Shown here: positions 7,597 to 15,556 of the stretch, piece after piece
Layout: each line of letters starts with the position of its first letter
Numbering within the stretch: position 1 is the stretch's first letter
DNA from: Bacillota bacterium
GTDB taxonomy: Bacteria; Bacillota; Clostridia; Acetivibrionales; DSM-1351
Assembly (NCBI GenBank): GCA_023397905.1
Contig: JAEWSZ010000238.1
Coordinates: 1-26,219 of the forward strand
DNA: 26,219 nt
Reading direction: 5' to 3'
The notes under the pieces: generated by a model
Seen by the model: only the letters and a program-made list of their open reading frames with translations
Told to the model about the DNA's origin: nothing
The model's database searches: none
Made by a program: the position numbers and the translations under genes

Positions 7597-8022
7597 TCAG
7601 GATTTTAATTTCTTGAACATGGTGACAGTGGTTCCCTTGTTGAGTTCAGAAACTATGCCCACACTGTCCATAAAGCTTTCCATGACGGTAAAACCCATTC
7701 CTGAGCGTTCCAGATCCGGTTTTGACGTGTACAGGGGCTGTCTTGCCAGCTCCACATCTTCTATTCCCTTTCCCTCATCGGATATTATGATTTCAATTCC
7801 GGTATCGTAGAGCCTGCACACCATCTTTACAATACCGGAATTATTTTCGTAGCCATGTATTATGGCATTGGTCACAGCCTCAGAGACAGCGGTTTTTATA
7901 TCCGCAAGTTCTTCCACGGTTGGGTCCAGCTGTGATGCGAAGGCCGCCGCCACAACTCTGCCGAAGGCCTCATTATTTGATTTACTCATAAACTCCAGCT
8001 TCATTTCATTTACAAGCAACAT
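7597..8022 (-). CDS. spoIIAB: Anti-sigma-F factor and serine kinase SpoIIAB
   Basis: SpoIIAB binds and inhibits sigma-F and phosphorylates the anti-anti-sigma factor SpoIIAA. The 141-residue GHKL-type kinase has the N box SEAVTNAIIHGYENN (E48, N52), the G1 box SDEGKGIED (residues 81-89) and the G2-like ERSGMGFTVMESFMD (105-119). ATG at 8022 gives an N-terminus that matches the family, with GAGG 9 bases upstream; an internal ATG at codon 7 is a less likely start. The gap to spoIIAA is 29 bases, but the gap to sigF is 254 bases. Confidence 0.96.
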   Translation of the reverse strand: MLLVNEMKLEFMSKSNNEAFGRVVAAAFASQLDPTVEELADIKTAVSEAVTNAIIHGYENNSGIVKMVCRLYDTGIEIIISDEGKGIEDVELARQPLYTSKPDLERSGMGFTVMESFMDSVGIVSELNKGTTVTMFKKLKS

Positions 8023-8051
8023 TCTATTTTCCTCACTCTCTTTTAGTCAAA

Positions 8052-8393
8052 TTAGCCGCACAGGCTGGAAATCGCCTTGTCCAGATCGCTGTATGCAGGT
8101 ATGAGCTTGAGAACTCCCGACATTTCAAAAATCTGCATTATTTTGGGGTTGGCGTTGACAATGGCAGCTCTGCCGTTGAGTTTTTGTACGTTTTTGTATC
8201 TCCCTACCACTACCCCGATACCCGAGCTGTCCATAAAATTTACGTTTGAAAAGTCAAAAATAATGTTTTTTACTGTGGCCCTGATAATTTCATTGTCGAG
8301 TTTTTGTCTTAAGTACTGTGCGGAATGATGGTCCATATCTTCCATAATCCTGATTATCAAGGTGGTTCCTTTTCTAAGCAGCTTTACATCCAA
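8052..8393 (-). CDS. spoIIAA: Anti-anti-sigma factor SpoIIAA
   Basis: SpoIIAA is the STAS-domain partner-switch protein that, when unphosphorylated, frees sigma-F from SpoIIAB. In the 113-residue product the phospho-acceptor motif NFMDSSGIGVVVGRYK is intact, with S57 at the position of the phosphorylated serine of Bacillus SpoIIAA. The start is TTG at 8391-8393, 8 bases after a perfect AGGAGG; no ATG fits. It is the first gene of the spoIIA operon and lies 55 bases downstream of a sigma-H-type promoter. Confidence 0.96.
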   Translation of the reverse strand: MDVKLLRKGTTLIIRIMEDMDHHSAQYLRQKLDNEIIRATVKNIIFDFSNVNFMDSSGIGVVVGRYKNVQKLNGRAAIVNANPKIMQIFEMSGVLKLIPAYSDLDKAISSLCG

Positions 8394-8447
8394 GGCTAAT
8401 GCCTCCTTTTAATCACATTTTTCTTTAGTAATAATTTACACAGTACC

Positions 8448-8476
8448 TAATTCTATATTTCCCCGCTTTTACCTTT
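8448..8476 (-). promoter_or_regulatory. Sigma-H promoter of the spoIIA operon
   Basis: On the minus strand AAAGGTAAA (8468-8476) and ATAGAATTA (8448-8456) are separated by 11 bases. Compared with the sigma-H consensus RNAGGAWWW-N11/12-RNNGAATWW there is one mismatch. It lies immediately beyond the whiA stop codon (8477-8479) and about 55 bases upstream of spoIIAA. This matches the known sigma-H control of spoIIA in Bacillus. No clear Spo0A box was seen. Confidence 0.8.
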
Positions 8477-9430
8477 TCATTTCACCCTGCCTTTTTGATT
8501 TTCCCTTATCTGTTCCGCAATCTCGTCAAGCTTTCTCAGCCTGTGGTTCACCCCGGATTTGCCCAGTCTGGGATGCAGCATTTCTCCCAGTTCCTTTAAG
8601 CTGGCCTCGCTGTACTCCAGCCTCATGTTTGCTATTTCGATCAGATTTTCAGGAAGCTTGTCCAGCCCTGTTGAGGCTTGTATAAATCTGATGTTTTCCA
8701 TCTGCCTTACGGAGGCGTTCACCGTTTTTTCAAGATTTGCGGTCTCACAGTTCACTATTCTGTTGACGTTGTTTCTCATATCCTTCAGGATCCTTACGTT
8801 TTCCAGCTCCATCAACGCCCCGTGGGCCCCTATGATATTCAGGAAGTCCACAATGTTCTCGCCTTCCTTTATATATGCCACAAAGTTGCCTTTTCTGGCA
8901 ATTATTTTTACGTTTATGCCGTATTCCCTGAGCAGCTCTTTTATCATTTCGGCGCAATTCCTGTTCCGCGTGGATATTTCAAGGTGATAGGTCTTTTCAG
9001 GATCGCTTATGGAGCCTCCCGAAAGAAAGGCCGCTCTGAGAAAGCTCTTTTTGCAGCACACCTTTTTCAAAACGGTTTCCTGCGGCAGAAATTCCTCCTC
9101 TGAAAAAGCGCTTATCCCGAAATCGTAAAGTATTTTATTGATTATCTGCATTGAAGCCAGGATTATGGAGTATGAGACGTGCTTTTTCAGTTTGCTGCTC
9201 CTTCTGATAGCAACCTCGGGGCTTATGCCGTAGACCTTCCTTATGGTGGAGTACATCCGTCTGGCAAAGGCCGCATTTTCAGTGACCATCTTGACATTCC
9301 GCACGTCCCTGTCCTGTGAAAAAAGGTTTCCCGTCAGAATAACCCCCAATATTTCGGCCTTCATGCAGCAGGTATCGTGGTGCAGCTCTATCCTGCACAG
9401 TTCATCCTTTACTAAAGTTGAAAAAGACAC
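8477..9430 (-). CDS. whiA: DNA-binding protein WhiA
   Basis: WhiA is a conserved Gram-positive DNA-binding protein with an N-terminal LAGLIDADG-homing-endonuclease-like domain and a C-terminal helix-turn-helix. It is tied to sporulation septation in actinomycetes and to division and envelope functions in Firmicutes. The 317-residue product has SFLRAAFLSGGSISDPEK in the middle and the C-terminal helix-turn-helix LKELGEMLHPRLGKSGVNHR. The start is GTG at 9428-9430 with AAGGAG 10 bases upstream. It lies 28 bases downstream of the debranching gene; in many Firmicutes it directly follows yvcK, so that gene interrupts the usual order here. Confidence 0.95.
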   Translation of the reverse strand: MSFSTLVKDELCRIELHHDTCCMKAEILGVILTGNLFSQDRDVRNVKMVTENAAFARRMYSTIRKVYGISPEVAIRRSSKLKKHVSYSIILASMQIINKILYDFGISAFSEEEFLPQETVLKKVCCKKSFLRAAFLSGGSISDPEKTYHLEISTRNRNCAEMIKELLREYGINVKIIARKGNFVAYIKEGENIVDFLNIIGAHGALMELENVRILKDMRNNVNRIVNCETANLEKTVNASVRQMENIRFIQASTGLDKLPENLIEIANMRLEYSEASLKELGEMLHPRLGKSGVNHRLRKLDEIAEQIRENQKGRVK

Positions 9431-9458
9431 TAAAACTCAACTCCTTGTCCACATATCC

Positions 9459-11441
9459 TTATATTTCCAAATCTTCTATCTTCACATCCTCAACCGCGGC
9501 CCTTAATATCTCAGCAACGCTCCAGGCCTGGGCAAAGCAGCCTCTGGGATAATGAGGGCTGTCTCCGTCCAATATCTCCGAAATACTTCCCAGGCCTCCG
9601 TCCTTTATGTGGTCTGCAAAGGGCAGTATAAAATCCAGCGCGTCCCTTCCCGCCCTGGCCTGACCGCCATTTACCCTGACATAGGCTTTTACGAACCTTC
9701 CCAGCAGCCATGGCCAGACTGTCCCCTGATGGTATGCACCATCCCTGCTCAGCACATCCCCTGTATATATGCCTCTGTACCGGGGGCTGTCCTGGGACAA
9801 AGTCCTCAGGCCATAAGGCGTGTACAGCTTCTTCCACACAACGTTTACCACAGCTCTGGCCTTACGGCCGTCCACAACCGGGTGGGACAGCCCCAGCGCA
9901 AGTATCTGGTTTGGCCTGATACTGCCGTCCCTGCCCTCTTCATTGACCACATCGTACAGGTATCCGCCTTCTTCATTCCAGAACACGGCATCAAAGGATT
10001 CCCTCGCCCTGCCGGCGACTTCTTTATATATGTCTGTATGGCCGAATTTATCAGCAAGCGCGGACATTACCATCAGTGCGTTATACCAGAGCGCATTTAT
10101 TTCCACAGCCTTTCCGTGGCGCGGGGTCACCGTCCACTCACCTACCCTGGCGTCCATCCATGTCAGCTGGGTATGGCTGTTTCCTGCCGTTATGAGCCCG
10201 TCTCCGGACATTGCGATGTCAAAGATAGTTCCCTGCATGAAAGCGGCGCATATTTCCTCAAGGCGGCCATAAATCTTTTCCTCTATGAAACCGTAGTCTC
10301 CCGTATACTCCAGATAGCTATTTACCGCCTCAAAGTACCAGAGGGCCGCATCCACGCTGTTATACGCCGGTTCCTCCCCGCCGCCGGGAAACATGTTTGG
10401 TATAAGCCCATGTTCCACATATTTTGAAAAGGTATATAAAATCTTTTTTGCATCCCCATAGCGCCCCGTCGCCAGCGTAAGCCCGCAGAAAGCTATCATG
10501 GTATCCCGGCCCCAGTCGGCAAACCAGGGGTATCCGGCTATAATGGTTTTCGCGCCGGTGGAATCCCTGCGGACAATGAAGCTGTCGGCCGCCAATGCCA
10601 GGCGCCCGGTCAATTCATGGGTATAGCCTGTCCGGGCCAGAAGCTCAGCCAGGCGTCTTTCTTCAGCCGCTATTATTTCGCCGGCGTCCTCATTTCCCGT
10701 TTCAAAGGCTTCGCAGGTTGCCGTGAATGAAAATATTTTGCGTTCAAAAGGCTCCAATTCAAGGCTGAAGCAGCCCGGCATAAAGTGATCCTCTGTGCAG
10801 TCCAGCCCTCTCTCCTGCTCCGCCGGGTAAAACATATTGTAAAAATAGCAGTTCTCCAGCTTCCGCAGCTGTCCCCCGCTTGTCCGCATACGGAGCCTTA
10901 CATCCGATCCCCCACGGGACACTGTCATTTCCTGCCGGCCTACCTCCGCCGTCAGGTTCAGGCTGTCCCTCCTGCTCAGGTAATGGTGGTCCCTGAAATT
11001 GACCAGGGGCGTCAGCCTGAAAGTAGCCTTGACCGCTCCGTTCCTGATTTCATATCTGACGGCTACGGTATTTTCTCCATGCTTCATGGCAATTTTCTTT
11101 TTTATTATCATATCCCCGCAGCTGTACACAAACTCCGGCAGATAGTTCAGCCTGAACCTCTGCAGCTTGTCAAAGCCCCGGTTTACATACCCGTCTCCCG
11201 TCATGAAGGACGAGAGGGATATGTCGCTTCCATCCTCAAAAACCAGATCCTCAAGCACATTTGACAGAAGCAGGTATCTGTCCCCGGGCGGCTTCAGCGC
11301 CGCAACCAGCAGACCGTGGTATCTCCTGCAATTGGAACCTGTCACACTGAGGGAGGCATACCCGCCTGTCCCGTTTGCTATCAGCCATTCCCGTTCGGCA
11401 CCCCGGGCGTAATCATACCAAAAGCTCCCGCCAAACTCCAT
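9459..11441 (-). CDS. Glycogen debranching enzyme (amylo-alpha-1,6-glucosidase, GH133-like)
   Basis: This 660-residue enzyme should hydrolyse alpha-1,6 branch stubs of glycogen or glycogen-like storage polysaccharide in the cytosol. The N-terminal GDE_N-type domain has WLIANGTGGYASLSV (residues 19-33) and RRYHGLL. The C-terminal (alpha/alpha)6 domain has GYPWFADWGRD (303-313), LTWMDARVG and YHQGTVWPWLLG, typical of archaeal and bacterial GDE_C enzymes. No signal peptide is present. ATG at 11441 follows AGAGG. It sits between yvcK and whiA. Glycogen built before sporulation could be mobilised by it, but that is inference from context. Confidence 0.93.
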   Translation of the reverse strand: MEFGGSFWYDYARGAEREWLIANGTGGYASLSVTGSNCRRYHGLLVAALKPPGDRYLLLSNVLEDLVFEDGSDISLSSFMTGDGYVNRGFDKLQRFRLNYLPEFVYSCGDMIIKKKIAMKHGENTVAVRYEIRNGAVKATFRLTPLVNFRDHHYLSRRDSLNLTAEVGRQEMTVSRGGSDVRLRMRTSGGQLRKLENCYFYNMFYPAEQERGLDCTEDHFMPGCFSLELEPFERKIFSFTATCEAFETGNEDAGEIIAAEERRLAELLARTGYTHELTGRLALAADSFIVRRDSTGAKTIIAGYPWFADWGRDTMIAFCGLTLATGRYGDAKKILYTFSKYVEHGLIPNMFPGGGEEPAYNSVDAALWYFEAVNSYLEYTGDYGFIEEKIYGRLEEICAAFMQGTIFDIAMSGDGLITAGNSHTQLTWMDARVGEWTVTPRHGKAVEINALWYNALMVMSALADKFGHTDIYKEVAGRARESFDAVFWNEEGGYLYDVVNEEGRDGSIRPNQILALGLSHPVVDGRKARAVVNVVWKKLYTPYGLRTLSQDSPRYRGIYTGDVLSRDGAYHQGTVWPWLLGRFVKAYVRVNGGQARAGRDALDFILPFADHIKDGGLGSISEILDGDSPHYPRGCFAQAWSVAEILRAAVEDVKIEDLEI

Positions 11442-11458
11442 AAATACCTCTCGTTTGA

Positions 11459-11522
11459 AACCCCGCCTGGGGTTCCCTTAAGCGAAGAAACCCGTACATG
11501 TATATAAAAATGTCTGCTTCGC
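11459..11522 (-). repeat. Two stem-loops in the yvcK-debranching enzyme gap
   Basis: Two inverted repeats fill the 84-base gap. AACCCC/GGGGTT with a 4-base loop is at 11459-11474, and GCGAAG (11482-11487) pairs with CTTCGC (11517-11522). Neither is followed by a U-tract on the minus strand. They may set the message ratio by slowing polymerase or blocking exonucleases. Confidence 0.45.
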
Positions 11523-11525
11523 GTT

Positions 11526-12851
11526 TTATCCTATTTTGTTTATCCTGTCCCTGGAATAGTAGTAGTCCAGAATCCGCTCCTTATCCCTTGACAGCACCAG
11601 CTCCGAAACAAGCTCGATTATTTTTTTGGCAAGCTTGTTGGAATCGTGTCTTACATAATTATTATTTACAGCTTTAAAATCGCCTGTGATCAGTTCGATA
11701 CCCATTCTCGCCACAACATCCGCATCCACCCGGACCAGTTCCGCTCCGTCCAGCTTGTAACGCTCGCTGAGCTCGTCGGGAATAGGAGCTGTGTTCACTA
11801 TGCAAAAATCAATTATCCCCTTTTTGGAATGCTTCTCAATTGCCTTGATATGATCGCTCAGGGAATATCCTTCCGTCTCGCAGGGCTGCGTCATAACATT
11901 GCACACATATACTATCAGCGCTTTTGTTTTAAAAAGCGCCTCACAGACTCCGTCCACCAGCAGGTTCGGTATTATGCTGGTGTAAAGGCTGCCTGGCCCC
12001 AGCACCACTATATCGGCCTCCATGATGGCATCTATCGCTTCATTTAACGGCTTTACATTCTGCTGGTTTAGAAATACCCTGTTTATTTTTGATTTATCTT
12101 CGCTGTCCCTGTGCCCGATATTGGATTCTCCCAGGATGGTCTCTCCGCTGTCGGTTTCCGCGCACAGCCTCACATCATCCAGGGTAATTGGCAGCACCTT
12201 GCCGGTTACGGCCAGAACATCGCTCATCTTTTTTACCGCTTCCTCAAAACTGTCCGAAATACCGTCCATGGCGGCCAGAAAGAGATTTCCGAAGCTCTGT
12301 CCCTTCAGCATTCCGTCCTGGAACCGGTACTGCAGGAGCTTCTGCATGATGGGCTCCGTATCGGCCAGAGCCAGTATGCAGTTACGGATGTCTCCGGGAG
12401 GGAGCATTCCAAGCTCCTCTCTCAGCATTCCCGAGCCGCCGCCGTCGTCGGCCACCGTAACCAGGGCCGTAAGATTGGAAGTATACTGCTTCAAGCCTCT
12501 GAGCATGGTGGACAGACCTGTGCCGCCTCCCACTGCCACAATTTTGGGGCCTTTTACCAGAATCCTCTTTTCATGCAAAAGGTTGCTGAGGCCCTCGGTA
12601 TTCAGAGACGTATTCCAGTTCTTCCGGCTCAATTCCTTTAAAATCGAATCAATAAGGGCCTTTAAAGCCCTCAGCACCACGGCGATCCCCAGCAGGCCGA
12701 GAGCAGCCATCAGTATGATGAACAGCGGGCCCCTCTCATAATTATTTATAATCAGCATTATTCCAATGCATACCAGCACAAGACCTGCCACAAGCGCCAA
12801 GCTCCACCTTTTTATTCCAACACCCGGAATCAACCAATCCGAAGCTCTCAT
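11526..12851 (-). CDS. yvcK: YvcK-family gluconeogenesis/cell-wall factor with N-terminal membrane helices
   Basis: YvcK (CofD-like fold) is needed for growth and cell shape on gluconeogenic carbon in Bacillus and binds UDP-sugars. The 441-residue form here has two predicted membrane helices (about residues 16-36 and 44-64) before the core domain. The core begins at KIVAVGGGTGLSTMLRGLK (GGGTG at 108-112), followed by VADDGGGSGMLR (133-144), PPGDIRN and VVLGPGSLYTSI. ATG at 12851 is chosen over an upstream in-frame start because GGGGAG lies 7 bases before it. This ATG overlaps the rapZ stop as ATGA, so the two are translationally coupled. The helices suggest an anchor at the inner face of the membrane. 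Confidence 0.95.
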   Translation of the reverse strand: MRASDWLIPGVGIKRWSLALVAGLVLVCIGIMLIINNYERGPLFIILMAALGLLGIAVVLRALKALIDSILKELSRKNWNTSLNTEGLSNLLHEKRILVKGPKIVAVGGGTGLSTMLRGLKQYTSNLTALVTVADDGGGSGMLREELGMLPPGDIRNCILALADTEPIMQKLLQYRFQDGMLKGQSFGNLFLAAMDGISDSFEEAVKKMSDVLAVTGKVLPITLDDVRLCAETDSGETILGESNIGHRDSEDKSKINRVFLNQQNVKPLNEAIDAIMEADIVVLGPGSLYTSIIPNLLVDGVCEALFKTKALIVYVCNVMTQPCETEGYSLSDHIKAIEKHSKKGIIDFCIVNTAPIPDELSERYKLDGAELVRVDADVVARMGIELITGDFKAVNNNYVRHDSNKLAKKIIELVSELVLSRDKERILDYYYSRDRINKIG

Positions 12852-13723
12852 TTTGCAACTCCCCTGCCATCTTTTTCTATATCCCTGTGCTCGATAATGA
12901 CCCTGTGCGAGTTGGCCTCGAGCCTTCTGTACAGTTCGTCGGCTATGGCCACAGACCTGTGCCGGCCGCCTGTACATCCTATCCCTATGTCCAGCTGGGA
13001 TTTCCCCTCCTTTATATAGTTGGGTATGAGAAAATCCAGCATATCGTCCAGCTTTGTTATAAACACCTTTGTTTCCGCGGCATCCAACACATATTTTTTT
13101 ACCATTTCTTCCTTGCCTGTCTTGTGCTTCATAGGGGCAATATAATATGGATTTGGAATGAACCTCACATCAAAGACCAGGTCGCAGTCGGTTGGTATGC
13201 CATATTTGAAGCCGAAGGAAACTATATTTATGATAATGCCCTTAAAGGTCCTGCCTTCCAGAAATATTCCGTTTATCTCCTGCTTCAGCTGCCTTGTGAC
13301 AAGTGTGGACGTGTCTATAATGTAGTTGGCCTTTGACTTAATGACCTCCAGCGCTTTGCGCTCCTCCCTTATCCCCTTGAGAAGCCGGCCTTCCTGCGAC
13401 AGTGGGTGCTGCCTCCTGCTTTCCTTGTATCTCTTTACAAGAACGTCGTCGTCGGCTTCCAGAAAAAGTATCTCATAAGAAAACCCGGACTGCTTTACTT
13501 CGGCCAGGGCCGGAAACAGGTCATGGAGAAGCGCTCCGCCCCTTATGTCTATTACCAGAGCGATCTTTTCCATCTTGCCCTCGCTCTGGGCGCTGATTTC
13601 GGCAAATTTGGGAATCAGCGCGGGCGGCAGATTATCCACACAGAAAAAACCTATATCCTCCAGATACTTTGTCACAAGACTTTTGCCCGCTCCCGACATA
13701 CCTGTCACTATTACGAATCTCAT
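12848..13723 (-). CDS. rapZ: RNase adapter / nucleotide-binding protein RapZ (YvcJ)
   Basis: RapZ-type P-loop proteins bind nucleotides and, in E. coli, route a small RNA controlling glucosamine-6-phosphate synthase to RNase E; in Bacillus the YvcJ function is less defined. The 291-residue protein has Walker A GMSGAGKS (residues 8-15), FFCVDNLPPALIPKF, VIDIRGG, and the conserved C-terminal CTGGRHRSVAIADEL. ATG at 13723 is chosen because GGAG lies 6 bases upstream; an ATG at 13744 is in frame but has no site. It sits 62 bases after murB and overlaps yvcK by 4 bases. Confidence 0.94.
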   Translation of the reverse strand: MRFVIVTGMSGAGKSLVTKYLEDIGFFCVDNLPPALIPKFAEISAQSEGKMEKIALVIDIRGGALLHDLFPALAEVKQSGFSYEILFLEADDDVLVKRYKESRRQHPLSQEGRLLKGIREERKALEVIKSKANYIIDTSTLVTRQLKQEINGIFLEGRTFKGIIINIVSFGFKYGIPTDCDLVFDVRFIPNPYYIAPMKHKTGKEEMVKKYVLDAAETKVFITKLDDMLDFLIPNYIKEGKSQLDIGIGCTGGRHRSVAIADELYRRLEANSHRVIIEHRDIEKDGRGVAK

Positions 13724-13785
13724 GTGTTTCTCCATTTCCGGCATTGGGACAAATCAAATTCCCTTACCTTCTGCAGTAAATAATT

Positions 13786-14703
13786 TTACGAAAAATCTCC
13801 TACGATTCTTATTTCAGGCTCCAACTGTACGTTGAACTTTTCCTTTACGGTGCTTTGAATATATTTTATCAGATTTAACACATCTTCGCAGGTGGCATCC
13901 CCTTTGTTTATTATAAACCCGCTGTGCTTGTCGGAAACTTGGGCGCCGCCCTTTCCGAAGCCTCTCAGGCCGCAGTCGTCTATAAGCTTGCCCACGAAAT
14001 ACCCCTCCGGCCTTTTGAATACGCTGCCGGCGCTGGGCCATTCCAGAGGCTGTTTGTCCCTGCGCCTGAAATTGAAGTCCTCCATCTGTTTCCCGATGCC
14101 GGACGCATCTCCGTGTTTGAGCTTTAAACGGGTTTTCAGCACAATGCCCCTTGTTTTCTGGATAATGCTTGAACGGTAGGAAAAGCAATGCTGATCTCCG
14201 GTGACCACTGTAATTTCACCGTTGGCGTTCATGTATTCCGTCTGGTAAACCACCATGGACATCTCCCCGTTATAAGCCCCCGCATTCATGGTGACGGCGC
14301 CGCCTATGGTGCCGGGTATGCCTTCCGCGAACTCCAGGCCCGTCAGGGAATTCTGCAAGGCCAGCTTTGCGGCTCTTGAAATCAGCAGGCCGGCCTCAAT
14401 CTCCATCATGTCTCCCCCAACAGTGCATTTATCCATATTTTCGTATATTTTAACAACAACACCCCTGATGCCCTTGTCTGAAACCAGCAGGTTTGTTCCG
14501 TTCCCCATGACCATATACGGTATGCCGGAACCGGAAAAATACCTTACCAGTTCTCCGAGCTGGACAGTATTTTCAGGGACTGCCATAATATCGGCCGGTC
14601 CCCCGATTTTAAAGGAAGTGTGTTTGCTCATAGGTTCATCAATTAAAACTCTTTCTTCTCCTAAAATTGAAGCAAGCCTTTTAACCAAATCTCGATTTTC
14701 CAA
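13786..14703 (-). CDS. murB: UDP-N-acetylenolpyruvoylglucosamine reductase
   Basis: MurB reduces UDP-GlcNAc-enolpyruvate to UDP-MurNAc with NADPH and FAD in cytosolic peptidoglycan precursor synthesis. The 305-residue protein has HTSFKIGGPAD, the FAD-binding GNGTNLLV and GIPGTIGGAVTMNAGAYNGE, the catalytic YRSS, SAGSVFKRP and the terminal LEPEIRIVG. It belongs to the type lacking an extra loop, as in other Firmicutes. The most likely start is TTG at 14701-14703, 10 bases after the stop of the PHP gene, but its ribosome site (AAAGG) is about 14 bases away, so this start is less sure. The next methionine would remove conserved sequence. Confidence 0.95.
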   Translation of the reverse strand: MENRDLVKRLASILGEERVLIDEPMSKHTSFKIGGPADIMAVPENTVQLGELVRYFSGSGIPYMVMGNGTNLLVSDKGIRGVVVKIYENMDKCTVGGDMMEIEAGLLISRAAKLALQNSLTGLEFAEGIPGTIGGAVTMNAGAYNGEMSMVVYQTEYMNANGEITVVTGDQHCFSYRSSIIQKTRGIVLKTRLKLKHGDASGIGKQMEDFNFRRRDKQPLEWPSAGSVFKRPEGYFVGKLIDDCGLRGFGKGGAQVSDKHSGFIINKGDATCEDVLNLIKYIQSTVKEKFNVQLEPEIRIVGDFS

Positions 14704-14713
14704 ATTGCAGCAC

Positions 14714-15439
14714 TCAGCCTTTCTTTATTCTATTTCGTCTTTCCGCCAGATAACTTTCCATTCTCTCCACAGAACTGGTTACCACCAGTTCCTCGGGCAT
14801 GCCTATTTCATCCATCAGCCTGTATACATTGCTGAATTTTCCGATGCTGAAGCTGATGTGGGCGTCGCTTCCCGTGGTCACTCTCACCCCGTACTTTTTG
14901 CAAGTGCGCAGTATCTCGGCGCAGTTGCCTTCGCTGCCGGTCCTCACAAAAAAGGAATGATCGTTTATTTCAATCAGCTTGTCGTATTCCTTCGCCGCCT
15001 TGACCACCTTTTCGATATCGATCTGGAATTGCGGGTTTCCCGGATGTCCAAGCACATCGATATACGGATTTTCCAGTATCTTGACCGCCCCCCTGGTGTG
15101 GTCCTCCACAGTGGAGGGCTGGATGCATATGTCATGAAAGCTGGCCAGCACCAATTCAAGCTTTTTCAAATAGGACTCCGGCAGGTCCACCTCTCCATTA
15201 TAACTCATTATATTCAGTTCCACACCTTTAATTATACGCACTCCGTAGAGAAACTCCGGGATTTCCTTCAGATTTCCGAAATGGTATAAATAAGGCGCCC
15301 CCTTCATAGCCGGTCCGTGATCCGACATGTTTATCATTTTCATTCCGTTTTTAAAAGCTTCCTGTGCATTTTCCTGAATAGTGCTGTATGCATGCCCGCT
15401 TGATATAGTGTGTGTATGTGTGTCCGCTACTATGTTCAA
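14714..15439 (-). CDS. PHP-domain metal-dependent phosphoesterase (YcdX-like)
   Basis: This 241-residue protein is a PHP-fold hydrolase expected to bind three metals and cleave phosphate esters; the natural substrate is unknown. Metal ligands are visible in VADTHTHTISSGHAYS, MSDHG, KGVELNI, SFHD, GHPGNP, EINDHSF and GSDAH. A longer open frame exists upstream, but TTG at 15437-15439 is chosen: GGAGG lies 5 bases before it, and the family starts just before the HTHT motif. It heads the PHP-murB-rapZ-yvcK run and follows the hprK terminator. The hprK-PHP-murB-rapZ-yvcK order is one I recognise in clostridial genomes. Confidence 0.88.
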   Translation of the reverse strand: MNIVADTHTHTISSGHAYSTIQENAQEAFKNGMKMINMSDHGPAMKGAPYLYHFGNLKEIPEFLYGVRIIKGVELNIMSYNGEVDLPESYLKKLELVLASFHDICIQPSTVEDHTRGAVKILENPYIDVLGHPGNPQFQIDIEKVVKAAKEYDKLIEINDHSFFVRTGSEGNCAEILRTCKKYGVRVTTGSDAHISFSIGKFSNVYRLMDEIGMPEELVVTSSVERMESYLAERRNRIKKG

Positions 15440-15504
15440 AATGACCTCCAATATTAAGAATACCTCCCGGGGCCCATTGCCGGCGGGTAAAATCCCCCTA
15501 CTGC

Positions 15505-15543
15505 AAAAATACTGCTGCAAAACCATTTTCAATTTTGCAACAG
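15505..15543 (-). terminator. Rho-independent terminator after hprK
   Basis: On the minus strand CTGTTGCAAAA (15533-15543) pairs with TTTTGCAGCAG (15512-15522) over 11 bp with one G-U pair, followed by TATTTTT. It begins 13 bases after the hprK stop. The 65 bases from here to the PHP start show no clear promoter, so partial read-through may feed the downstream genes. Confidence 0.75.
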
Positions 15544-15556
15544 CACCGTGATTTTA

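Noticed and set aside
8522..8530. Possible Spo0A box inside the 3' end of whiA
   Set aside because: CTCGTCAAG matches only 6 of 9 positions of the TTTGTCRAA site, no better than chance in this sequence.
9552..10427. Long plus-strand open frame (291 codons) inside the debranching gene
   Set aside because: It lies wholly antisense to a clear enzyme gene, has no ribosome site and no recognisable domain. It results from codon bias of the real gene.
14288..15289. Plus-strand open frame of 333 codons across murB and the PHP gene
   Set aside because: It is antisense to two conserved genes and crosses their boundary, with no protein-like motifs.
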